DNA of 56,046 nucleotides from Alphaproteobacteria bacterium (lineage in GTDB: Bacteria; Pseudomonadota; Alphaproteobacteria; Bin95), in contig JAJEIH010000030.1 of the NCBI GenBank assembly GCA_022827685.1, forward strand, positions 1-56,046, read 5' to 3'. Within the stretch, counting starts at the first letter, position 1. Each line of letters opens with the position of its first letter. Under the pieces are notes generated by a model. That model was not told the origin of the DNA. It ran no database searches and saw only the letters and a program-made list of their open reading frames with translations. Shown piece by piece: positions 8,390 through 15,348 of the stretch. A program made the position numbers and the translations under genes.

Positions 8390-9175
8390 TTACAGACCCT
8401 CGCGGACCACCGGGTTGGAGAGCGTGCCGAGCCCGGTGATCTCGATTTCGCAGAGGTCGCCATGCTTCATGTTCGGCCCGGCGCCTTCGGTGCCCATCCA
8501 GACCACATCGCCCGGAACCAGGGTCAGATAGCGGGACATGCGGGCGATGAAGGTCTCGACGGAGAAGATCATCGAGTCCGTGGCGAAGCGGATCGTCTCC
8601 TCGCCGTTCATCCGCACGATCATTTCGGTCCCGGCCGGGTCGAACTCCGTGTCGATCCAGGGGCCCATCGGCGCGAAGCTGTCCGTGTTCTTGGCCCGCC
8701 AGAGCGTGCGGTCATGCGCCTGCCAGTGGCGCTCGGAGACATCGTTGCCGATGGTGTAGCCGAGCAGGTGGGCGCGCACCTGGTCCTCGCGGATATTGCG
8801 CGCCGTCCTGCCGATGACGGCCACCAGCTCGGCCTCGTATTGCACGCGCCCGGTTGCATCCGCCGGGATGACGATGGGCCGCTTGTGGCCGGTGAGCGCG
8901 TTGACGGCGCGGTAGCCGATATCGGCGGTCTCCGGCAGGGACGGGACCTCGCCGCGCTTGTTGGCCGCCGCCACGGCGTGCTCGGGATAGTTGAGGCCGG
9001 CGGCGTAGAAGGTCGGCGGCACGACCGGCGGCAGGAATCGGGCGGCGTCCAGCGCGACGCGCTCTCCGGTTGGCGCATGCCCGTCGAAGGGGGACCCCTC
9101 GACGGTTGCGATGCTGTCCCCCTCGACGATGCCGTAGCGGGGTCCGTCCGCCGTCTCGATCCGCGCCCAGCGCAT
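8390..9175 (-). CDS. Fumarylacetoacetate hydrolase (FAH) family protein
   Basis: A 261-residue FAH-fold enzyme, the class that cleaves C-C bonds in acylpyruvates or decarboxylates and isomerises aromatic meta-cleavage intermediates. The metal-binding residues E114 and E116 (YEAELVAVIG) and D145 (IGNDVSE) are visible, followed by KNTDSFAPMGPWI. The ATG at 9175 follows GGAGGGCAG. It appears to be the first gene of the minus-strand cluster leading through the VOC gene to the carboxylase and mmsA. Specific substrate is unknown; acylpyruvase or ureidoglycolate lyase names would be guesses. Confidence 0.88.
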   Translation of the reverse strand: MRWARIETADGPRYGIVEGDSIATVEGSPFDGHAPTGERVALDAARFLPPVVPPTFYAAGLNYPEHAVAAANKRGEVPSLPETADIGYRAVNALTGHKRPIVIPADATGRVQYEAELVAVIGRTARNIREDQVRAHLLGYTIGNDVSERHWQAHDRTLWRAKNTDSFAPMGPWIDTEFDPAGTEMIVRMNGEETIRFATDSMIFSVETFIARMSRYLTLVPGDVVWMGTEGAGPNMKHGDLCEIEITGLGTLSNPVVREGL

Positions 9176-9315
9176 GCCTGCCCTCCGGTTTTCCAGCCGC
9201 GCCATTCGTGGCGCGCGCCCGGCGGCCGGTCAAGCCCGGCGCGGGGCCCCGCCTTGCGGCGGCCGGCGGGGGCGTATAGGGTTCCTCCGGCATTCGGGGG
9301 AGCGGGAACGGGCCG

Positions 9316-9720
9316 TTGACGCCGGAGATGATCGCGACACTGGCGGTGGGCGCGACGCTTGCCGGGCTGCTCTGGCAGAGCCACCGCGCGCTGAGCGCCG
9401 ATTTCCGCGCCGACCTGTCCGCCGGCCTCCGGGAGGCGAAGGAGGACCGGGAGCGGCTGCGCGCCGAGGGGCGGGAGTTGCGCGCCGACATGAACGCCCG
9501 CATGGACCGGTTCGAGGCCCGTCTGGAGGCGATGGACGCCCGGATCGACGCCCGCATGAACCAGATGGATGCCCGGATGGACGGAATCGACGCCCGGATG
9601 GACGGCATTCACGGCGTGTTGTGCGAGCAGGGCGAACGGCTCTCGCGGATCGAGGGGATGCTGCACCTGCATCTGGGGCGCAACGACGACCTCGCGCCGC
9701 CACCCGTCGCCGCCGAATAA
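9316..9720 (+). CDS. Small membrane-anchored coiled-coil protein (family member 1)
   Basis: A 134-residue protein with an N-terminal hydrophobic segment (MIATLAVGATLAGLLW) followed by a charged helical region. Residues 65-100 consist of heptads such as MDARIDA and MDARMDG, encoded by degenerate 21-bp units around 9530-9605. It ends with GERLSRIEGML and a short Pro/Ala tail. The TTG at 9316 has a GGGGGAG upstream; the ATG at 9328 is an alternative with poor spacing. The same layout (VGxxLAG membrane helix, coiled coil, SR[VI]EG-like ending) recurs at 26946 and 44658. The function is unknown. It may be a genuine membrane oligomer or a fast-evolving orphan. Confidence 0.7.
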   Translation: MTPEMIATLAVGATLAGLLWQSHRALSADFRADLSAGLREAKEDRERLRAEGRELRADMNARMDRFEARLEAMDARIDARMNQMDARMDGIDARMDGIHGVLCEQGERLSRIEGMLHLHLGRNDDLAPPPVAAE

Positions 9721-9856
9721 CGGGCGGCCGCCGCAACCGGCGCCTCGCAGCCGTCGATGGCGCACTCCGCGGAAAACCGCGCGGCCTTTGCCTGCAATGC
9801 CGTCTTTCCGGGCATAATGGCGGCTCCATCGCCTGTTTGGGAAAGGGCAGAGGCAC

Positions 9857-11449
9857 ATGGTCGATTTCGCGCATCTCACGCTTGCCGGGGCCTCGCGGGC
9901 CATTGCGGCGGGGCACTTGTCGTCGGTCGAGCTGGTGGAGGCGACGCTCGCGCGCATTGAGGCCCATGACGCGCGGCTGAACAGCCATGTGACGGTGATG
10001 GCGGAAAGCGCGCTGGCGGACGCCAGGGCGGCGGACACGGAGATCGCCGCCGGGCGAAGGCGCGGGCCGCTGCACGGCGTCACCGTCGCGCTCAAGGACA
10101 TCTACGACACCGCGGGCGTGCTGACGGCGGGCGGCTCGAAGACCCGGCAGGACCGCGTGCCGGACGAGGACGCCGAGACGGTGCGCCGGCTGAGGGCGGC
10201 GGGCGCCGTCATCACCGGCAAGCTCGCCACGCATGAGTTCGCGCATGGCGGCCCGAGCTTCGACCTGCCCTGGCCGCCCGCCCGGAACCCCTGGAACACC
10301 GACCATTTCTCCGGCGGCTCGTCGAGCGGCTCCGGCGTCGCGGTGGCGGCGGGGCTTTGCCTCGGCGCGCTCGGCACCGACACGGGCGGCTCCATAAGGG
10401 GCCCGGCCGCGCTCTCCGGCGTTGCGGGGCTGATGCCGAGCTACGGGCTGGTCAGCCGGCGCGGCGTCATCCCCAACTCCTTCACCTTCGACCATTGCGG
10501 GCCGCTCGCCTGGACGGCGGAGGACTGCGCGCTGCTGCTCGATGCGCTGGCCGGCCACGACCCGGAGGACCCGCGCTCCTCGACCCGCCCGCAGCGCCCC
10601 GCGCCGCCTTCGATGGCCGGGCTGCGCGTCGGCCTGCTGCGCCACTATTGGGAGGAGGACCTGACATGCGCGCCGGAGATGGTCGCAGCCTGCGAACACA
10701 TGGCGGACGTCTTCCGCAGCCTCGGCGCAAGCGTGGAGACCGCCCGCATGCCGCCGGTGCAGGACTGGTACGACGTCAAGATCACCATAGCCGAGAGCGA
10801 GCTCTTCAACGTCCACCGGCGCGACCTGCAGACGCGCCCGCGCGATTTCGGGCAGGACTTCCTCTCCCGCGCGCTCGGCGCGGTCTGCTACACCTCGCAG
10901 GACTACATCGCCGCGCACCGGCGCTGGCGCCAGCTCCGCCGGGCGATGGAGCCGGTCTATGAGCGCTTCGACATGTTGATCGCGCCTTCGGCAACGGGCC
11001 CCGCGCCGCGCCTCGACGCCCACGACACGGCGAATTTCTGGCTCTACCCCAGCATCACCACGCCCTTCGACGTGACCGGTGGGCCGGCGCTGACGATCAC
11101 GGCCGGCTACTCGGAAAGCGGCCTGCCGCTCGGCGTGCAGATTGCCGCCGCGCCCTTCCACGACCGGGTCGTGCTTGCGGCCGGCCAGGCCTTCGAGGAA
11201 GCGACCGAATGGCGGAGCCGCCGCCCGGCGCTGGAAGCCGGCCCGCCGCCGGAGCGCGAAGCGGTGTCGCTGCCCGCGCCCGTCCTTCCGCCCGAGGGGG
11301 AATTGCTGGACGAGGTGCGGATGCTCGCCGCCGCGGCCGGCCTGCCGGACGACGGTTATGTGCTCGCCCTCATAGCCGAAGGCGCCCCCCACGCCCGCGC
11401 CATGGGCAAGCGGCTGGACCGGGACTACGGTTACGGCGACGAGATTTGA
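9857..11449 (+). CDS. Amidase signature family hydrolase
   Basis: A 530-residue amidase-signature enzyme. The Ser-cisSer-Lys triad can be placed: K80 in GVTVALKD, cis-Ser S155 in GGSSSGSG and nucleophile S179 in TDTGGSIRGPA. The length is slightly above typical GatA-like amidases because of a C-terminal extension of about 80 residues. It is unlikely to be GatA, as no gatB or gatC is nearby. The ATG at 9857 lies behind GGGAAAGGGCAGAGGCAC. Possible substrates include aliphatic or aryl amides and ureas; the sequence does not decide. A cataat near 9814 could be a -10 box but has no clear -35 partner. Confidence 0.9.
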   Translation: MVDFAHLTLAGASRAIAAGHLSSVELVEATLARIEAHDARLNSHVTVMAESALADARAADTEIAAGRRRGPLHGVTVALKDIYDTAGVLTAGGSKTRQDRVPDEDAETVRRLRAAGAVITGKLATHEFAHGGPSFDLPWPPARNPWNTDHFSGGSSSGSGVAVAAGLCLGALGTDTGGSIRGPAALSGVAGLMPSYGLVSRRGVIPNSFTFDHCGPLAWTAEDCALLLDALAGHDPEDPRSSTRPQRPAPPSMAGLRVGLLRHYWEEDLTCAPEMVAACEHMADVFRSLGASVETARMPPVQDWYDVKITIAESELFNVHRRDLQTRPRDFGQDFLSRALGAVCYTSQDYIAAHRRWRQLRRAMEPVYERFDMLIAPSATGPAPRLDAHDTANFWLYPSITTPFDVTGGPALTITAGYSESGLPLGVQIAAAPFHDRVVLAAGQAFEEATEWRSRRPALEAGPPPEREAVSLPAPVLPPEGELLDEVRMLAAAAGLPDDGYVLALIAEGAPHARAMGKRLDRDYGYGDEI

Positions 11450-11640
11450 GGGCGGCGGGGCGGTCCGCTCCAGATACCGGCGGAATCGTTATAGTCCCCG
11501 GCGTCGATGGCGGCCTGCACTGGATCGCGACTGTCGAACAGGTCGTCCGGCAAGCCGAGATGTTTGAGCGGCGCAGACTCCCGGTCCCCCGTCCTGTTCG
11601 CCGGAACGGCGCCGGGAAGAAGCTTCTGCCCTTTGGCCAT
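11431..11640 (-). CDS. Possible small hypothetical protein
   Basis: A 69-codon frame on the minus strand with a good ribosome-binding site (GGAGGAG about 8 bp before the ATG at 11640). Its 3' end overlaps the amidase stop by 19 bp. The product contains GLPDDLFDSRDPVQAAIDAG and is otherwise Pro-rich; no family is recognised. It fills most of the 11450-11777 gap, where nothing else is visible. In GC-rich DNA a frame of this size can be chance, so this is a weak call. Confidence 0.35.
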   Translation of the reverse strand: MAKGQKLLPGAVPANRTGDRESAPLKHLGLPDDLFDSRDPVQAAIDAGDYNDSAGIWSGPPRRPQISSP

Positions 11641-11777
11641 GACAGCCGCTCCTCCGGGTTCGACCCGTGTCTGGAGTTTCGAGAAACGCGCGTGCGAGCC
11701 TTGGCGGTTTTGTAGATGGCAGACGGCATGGGGTCCACCCCGATGTCCTCGCCGAAGCCGGCGCTTGCGGATTTTGG

Positions 11778-11813
11778 TTGTCTAATGACAACCGGCATTG
11801 CAAGGCTTATATG
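11778..11813 (+). promoter_or_regulatory. Palindrome and promoter-like boxes upstream of the HicAB-like module
   Basis: A perfect 14-bp palindrome, ttgtctaatgacaa, lies at 11778-11791. The atgaca inside it (11785-11790) is one mismatch from a -35 box, and tatatg (11808-11813) 17 bp downstream matches four of six -10 bases. An operator overlapping the promoter of a two-gene module whose second product has a helix-turn-helix suggests autoregulation, as in many toxin-antitoxin operons. The start of transcription would fall very close to the TTG at 11816, so the exact -10 is uncertain. Confidence 0.4.
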
Positions 11814-11815
11814 AG

Positions 11816-12082
11816 TTGAGAATCCGACATCCGAACAAGGAAATCGAGGCGGCATTGAGGACGTTGGAAGCCGATGGTTGGACCGTGCAGAAGGCAAGAG
11901 GCCGCAGTTCGCATGCTTGGGGCTATGCGCTCTGCCCGGCGAACGCCGGAAACCTTTGCCGGTCGGGACAGTTCTGCCGCATGTCGGTCTGGAGCACGCC
12001 GAGGAACCCGCAGCTCCATGCGCGGGCGTTGGTTTCGAAGGCCGCCGGCTGCGTGATGAGAGGAGGCGAAGATAGTGGCTGA
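11816..12082 (+). CDS. HicA-like small Cys-containing protein, putative toxin
   Basis: An 88-residue product from the TTG at 11816 (another in-frame TTG is at 11798). The N-terminal part, HPNKEIEAALRTLEADGW then RGRSSHAWGYALCP, resembles the HicA pattern in which a GW strand is followed by a G-S-H motif whose His (H33 here) is catalytic in HicA mRNA interferases. Unlike HicA it then has C40-x7-C48-x5-C54 and a basic VWSTPRNPQLHAR segment, so it may be a metal-binding relative or a separate family. It overlaps the next gene by 8 bp. The HicA relation is inferred from pattern, not from an alignment search. Confidence 0.6.
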   Translation: MRIRHPNKEIEAALRTLEADGWTVQKARGRSSHAWGYALCPANAGNLCRSGQFCRMSVWSTPRNPQLHARALVSKAAGCVMRGGEDSG

Positions 12083-12614
12083 AAGGGAGTTCGAGTTCGA
12101 TCTTATCTTTGCGCTGCCGGAAGGTGGGCTAGACGAAAGCGCGATTCTCGATGCGCTCCATGAAGCCGGATGCGACGATGCGGTGGTCGGTCTCGGCAGG
12201 CCGGGTTCCGTTGGTCTGGCATTCATCCGGGCCGGGCGGGACCCGGAGGCCGTTATTGTCGAAGCGGTCGGGCAGGCCGCGGCCGCGCTTCCCGAGGGGA
12301 CGGATCTTCGGGAGGTCCGGCCCGACCTCGTGAGCCTCGCGGATGTCGCCGCCCGGTTGCAGGTGACGCGGCAGGCCCTGCAAAAGCGGCCCATGCCGCC
12401 CCCTTCCCTTGGCGGCCTGTACCGGGCTTCGGAAATACCTGAACGGCTGCTAGCTGGCCGAGGAAAGTTGAGGGACCGTTACCTGGCATCGCGGGCTTGG
12501 TTCGACGCCGCGCCGGGCGCCCAGCGGGTAAATGCGAAGATCGGCCTCGGGGAATTCGTCCCAGCAGCCGAACTCCCGGAGATGGATGCGAAACCTACCG
12601 GCCGCATAGCGTAG
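12075..12614 (+). CDS. HTH-domain protein, putative HicB-like antitoxin/repressor
   Basis: A 179-residue protein with two parts. Residues 1-80 (FEFDLIFALPEGGLDESAIL, then DALHEAGCDDAVVGLGRPGS) form an alpha/beta domain. Residues 86-125 (SLADVAARLQVTRQALQKR, then YRASEIPERLL) look like a MerR/excisionase-type helix-turn-helix. The GTG at 12075 follows AGGAGG and overlaps the stop of the upstream small gene, implying translational coupling. An N-terminal alpha/beta domain plus a DNA-binding domain, encoded second, is the arrangement of hicAB operons, so it probably neutralises the upstream protein and represses the palindromic promoter. This role is inferred. Confidence 0.65.
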   Translation: MAEREFEFDLIFALPEGGLDESAILDALHEAGCDDAVVGLGRPGSVGLAFIRAGRDPEAVIVEAVGQAAAALPEGTDLREVRPDLVSLADVAARLQVTRQALQKRPMPPPSLGGLYRASEIPERLLAGRGKLRDRYLASRAWFDAAPGAQRVNAKIGLGEFVPAAELPEMDAKPTGRIA

Positions 12615-12668
12615 GTATAGGCGGTGCAGATTCGATACTCCCATACGGCTTAGAAGCGAGATTGATCT

Positions 12669-13304
12669 ATGGCAACCTATACATTTGTGCCATTCAATTT
12701 ACCCGAGGCGTCTGATTTTGCCGATTTGGTAGGTATTCGTCATGACCTCGAAAGCGCATGTAATTTGGCGAAAGAATTGAAATGCTATCTGGAACATATA
12801 TTCAAACAAGAGCTGAACAACATGCAAAACATAGACGCTTTTTCAACAGCAACCTTAGTAAGATATATTCGTCCATTTTCCAATGGAGCAAATAGAAGAT
12901 TGGGTGAATCTGTTTTGGGAAAATTAAATAAATATCAACGCGCTAAACATGATTACCTTAAGGCCTTTCGAGATAAGCACATTGCTCATTCTGTGAATGC
13001 ATTTGAGGAATTTCAACCAGTAGCTCGATATGTGGAGGAGCGTGTTGATGTAGAAGGCGTGTATGCTATCGAATGTCAGCACTCTCGGGTTGTGGGATTG
13101 AGTGTTGAAGATGTTGAAGACATAATCGAGCTTGCAACCATCATGCTCTGCCACTTAGAACATTTGTTGGAGATAGAGAAGCAGAAGCTATTGACCAAGG
13201 TTCGATCAATCCCACTTGAAGAATTGTTGTCTGCGGAAGAATTCCGGCACGCATCAAGCGATAAAGCTGACATTAAGAAACCCAGAAGGAAGCAGGGCCG
13301 CTGA
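12669..13304 (+). CDS. HEPN-like protein, AT-rich, probably horizontally acquired
   Basis: A 211-residue, mostly helical protein whose codons are far AT-richer than any flanking gene. It contains R101-D-K-H-I-A-H107, matching the R-x4-6-H active-site pattern of HEPN ribonucleases such as AbiU2-like proteins, within KAFRDKHIAHSVNAFEEF. The C-terminus is lysine/arginine-rich (KKPRRKQGR). HEPN proteins commonly act as RNA-cleaving toxins in abortive infection. It follows the HicAB-like module by 54 bp, suggesting an accessory or defence island, although co-transcription is unproven. Composition and motif are seen; nuclease activity is inferred. Confidence 0.65.
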   Translation: MATYTFVPFNLPEASDFADLVGIRHDLESACNLAKELKCYLEHIFKQELNNMQNIDAFSTATLVRYIRPFSNGANRRLGESVLGKLNKYQRAKHDYLKAFRDKHIAHSVNAFEEFQPVARYVEERVDVEGVYAIECQHSRVVGLSVEDVEDIIELATIMLCHLEHLLEIEKQKLLTKVRSIPLEELLSAEEFRHASSDKADIKKPRRKQGR

Positions 13305-13453
13305 CACCGGCCAAATATGCCGCAGCTAAGCATGCGGGTACAGCAATCGATCTGACGATTCGCTTCGTCGATTTGTGCGGTAGGGCTAATTGACTTGGAG
13401 CAAGACTATTCCTACAGCAATGAAAGTCGGCGGCGGACAGAAGGACTGGGGTC

Positions 13454-14065
13454 ATGGCGATCAAACTCTATCACTGCGTGCAGGCGCGCTCGATGCGGTG
13501 CGTGTGGACGCTGGAGGAGATGGGGCTCGACTACGAGCTGGTGACGCTGGAGTTCCCGCCGCGCGCCCACCACAAGGACTACAAGCAGGTGAACCCGCTC
13601 GGCACCGTGCCCTGCCTGATCGACGGCGATGTCTGGATGACGGAGTCGGGCGCGATCTGCCACTACCTTGTGGACCGCTACGGCCCGACGCCGCTCCGGG
13701 TGGCGGCGCACGAGCCGGACTATCCGCTCTGGCTCGACTGGCTGCACCGCAGCGACGCCACGCTGACCTTCCCGCAGACGCTGGTCTTCCGCTACCGCGA
13801 TCTCGAGCCGGAGGAGCGGCGCCTGCCGCAGGTGGTCGAGGACTACCGGCTCTGGTTCCTCGGCCGGCTGCGTGTGCTGGAGGCGGCGCTGGAGAGCCGC
13901 GACTATCTCTGTTCCGGGCGCTTCACCATCGCCGACATCGCCATCGTCTGGGCGCTGCATTTCGCAAAGCGGATCGGCATCGGGGAAGCCTTCACGCCCA
14001 ACATCCAGGCTTATTGGAACCGCACGACAGACCGCCCCGCCTTCGCCCGCGCCGCCGCGCTCTGA
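13454..14065 (+). CDS. Glutathione S-transferase family protein
   Basis: A 203-residue GST. The thioredoxin-like N-terminal domain starts IKLYHCVQARSMRCVWTLEE, with the VNPLGTVPCL cis-Pro loop and the ESGAICHYL glutathione-binding motif. The helical C-terminal domain contains FTIADIAIVWAL, the GST folding motif. It probably conjugates or reduces electrophiles with glutathione in the cytosol. G/C-rich codon use resumes here, marking the right edge of the AT-rich island. A ttgact at 13391 with tacagc 17 bp downstream is a weak promoter candidate in the 149-bp gap before it. Confidence 0.9.
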   Translation: MAIKLYHCVQARSMRCVWTLEEMGLDYELVTLEFPPRAHHKDYKQVNPLGTVPCLIDGDVWMTESGAICHYLVDRYGPTPLRVAAHEPDYPLWLDWLHRSDATLTFPQTLVFRYRDLEPEERRLPQVVEDYRLWFLGRLRVLEAALESRDYLCSGRFTIADIAIVWALHFAKRIGIGEAFTPNIQAYWNRTTDRPAFARAAAL

Positions 14066-14185
14066 GCGGGGACGCCCGACAGGCAATCAACGCTATTGAC
14101 GAGCCGGCGCGGGCGCGGTCGGATATTGCCGTGGGTCAATGCGTACGGGCTGCGACTGCGCCCGTCCTGTCGCGAGTAAACGGCC

Positions 14186-15286
14186 ATGGTTGCTGTCCCC
14201 CGCTTCACCAATCTGGTTGAAAGCCTGCCCTCGACGATCCCGTTCGTCGGCCCGGAGACGCTGGAACGCCGGCGCGGGGCGGCGTTCCGCGTCCGGGTCG
14301 GCGCGAACGAAAGCGCCTTCGGCATCTCTCCGAGCGCCGCCGAAGCCATGCGCGAGGCCACCCGGAACATCTCCTGGTACAACGACCCGGAAGGCTATGA
14401 GCTTCGCAGCGCCATCGCCGCGCTTCACGGCGTTTCCATGGACGAAGTGCTGCTCGGCGCCGGCATCGACGAGATGCTGGGCAATGTCGTGCGGATGGTC
14501 GTCGAGCCGGGGCAGCCGGTGGTGACCTCGCTCGGCGCCTACCCGACCTTCAACTACCATGTGGCCGGCTTCGGCGGGGTGCTGGAAGCGGTCCCCTACC
14601 GCGACGACCGGATCGACCTCGAAGCCCTGCTGGACGCCGTGCGCCGGCTGGAGGCGCCGCTCGTCTTCCTCGCCAATCCCGACAACCCGATGGGCACCTG
14701 GCACGATGCGGACGCGGTGCGCGCGTTCATCGACGAGCTGCCGGAATGGACGCTGCTGGTGCTCGACGAGGCTTATATCGATTTCGCGCCGGCCCCGGCG
14801 GTGTTTCCCGTCGAGGCCGGCGATCCGCGGGTCATCCGCATGCGGACCTTCTCCAAGGCGCACGGCATGGCCGGGGCCCGCATCGGCTACGCCGTCGCGC
14901 CCGCCCGGACCATCGGCGGCCTCGGGCGCATCCGCAACCATTTCGGCGTCAACCGCATCGCGCAGGCGGGCGCGCTCGCCTCGCTCGGCGACACGGCGTT
15001 CATCGCTTCCGTGGTCCGGGACGTCGAGCGCGGGCGCAACGACTATTACGCGCTCGCCCAGCGCCTCGGGCTCTCGACCGTCCAGTCCGCGACGAACTTC
15101 GTCGCCATAGACATGGGCGCGGACGGCGACCGGGCCCGCGCGGTGCTGGGGCGGCTGCAGGACGAGGGCGTGTTCGTGCGCATGCCGGGCGTTGCCCCGC
15201 TCGACCGCTGCATCCGCGTGACGGTGGGGACGGCGGAGGAGCGGGCGTTGTTCGCGGAGATATTCGAGGCGGTGGCGGGCGAATAG
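14186..15286 (+). CDS. Pyridoxal-phosphate aminotransferase, class I/II (HisC-like)
   Basis: A 366-residue fold-type I aminotransferase resembling histidinol-phosphate aminotransferases. Recognisable parts are RVGANESAFG near the N-terminus, ANPDNPMGTW, LDEAYIDF and the PLP lysine K224 in TFSKAHGMAGARIGY. The C-terminus IRVTVGTAEERALF is typical of the HisC group. No his genes are nearby, so it may serve histidine synthesis or act on aromatic or other amino acids. The ATG at 14186 lacks a strong ribosome-binding site. It is followed after 62 bp by the acyl-CoA ligase gene. Confidence 0.87.
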   Translation: MVAVPRFTNLVESLPSTIPFVGPETLERRRGAAFRVRVGANESAFGISPSAAEAMREATRNISWYNDPEGYELRSAIAALHGVSMDEVLLGAGIDEMLGNVVRMVVEPGQPVVTSLGAYPTFNYHVAGFGGVLEAVPYRDDRIDLEALLDAVRRLEAPLVFLANPDNPMGTWHDADAVRAFIDELPEWTLLVLDEAYIDFAPAPAVFPVEAGDPRVIRMRTFSKAHGMAGARIGYAVAPARTIGGLGRIRNHFGVNRIAQAGALASLGDTAFIASVVRDVERGRNDYYALAQRLGLSTVQSATNFVAIDMGADGDRARAVLGRLQDEGVFVRMPGVAPLDRCIRVTVGTAEERALFAEIFEAVAGE

Positions 15287-15348
15287 GGAGACACGGGCCG
15301 GCCCCGGAGGATTTGCACGGGGATGGCGCGCCGGTAGTGTTGTCCGCC

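Noticed and set aside
9530-9610. Short tandem 21-bp units that could be taken for a CRISPR-like array
   Set aside because: There are no spacers; the units are coding heptads of a coiled coil in the small membrane protein.
11650-11670. A sequence resembling a tRNA T-arm (gggttcgaccc)
   Set aside because: The stem has only a three-base loop and no acceptor, D or anticodon arms can be folded around it.
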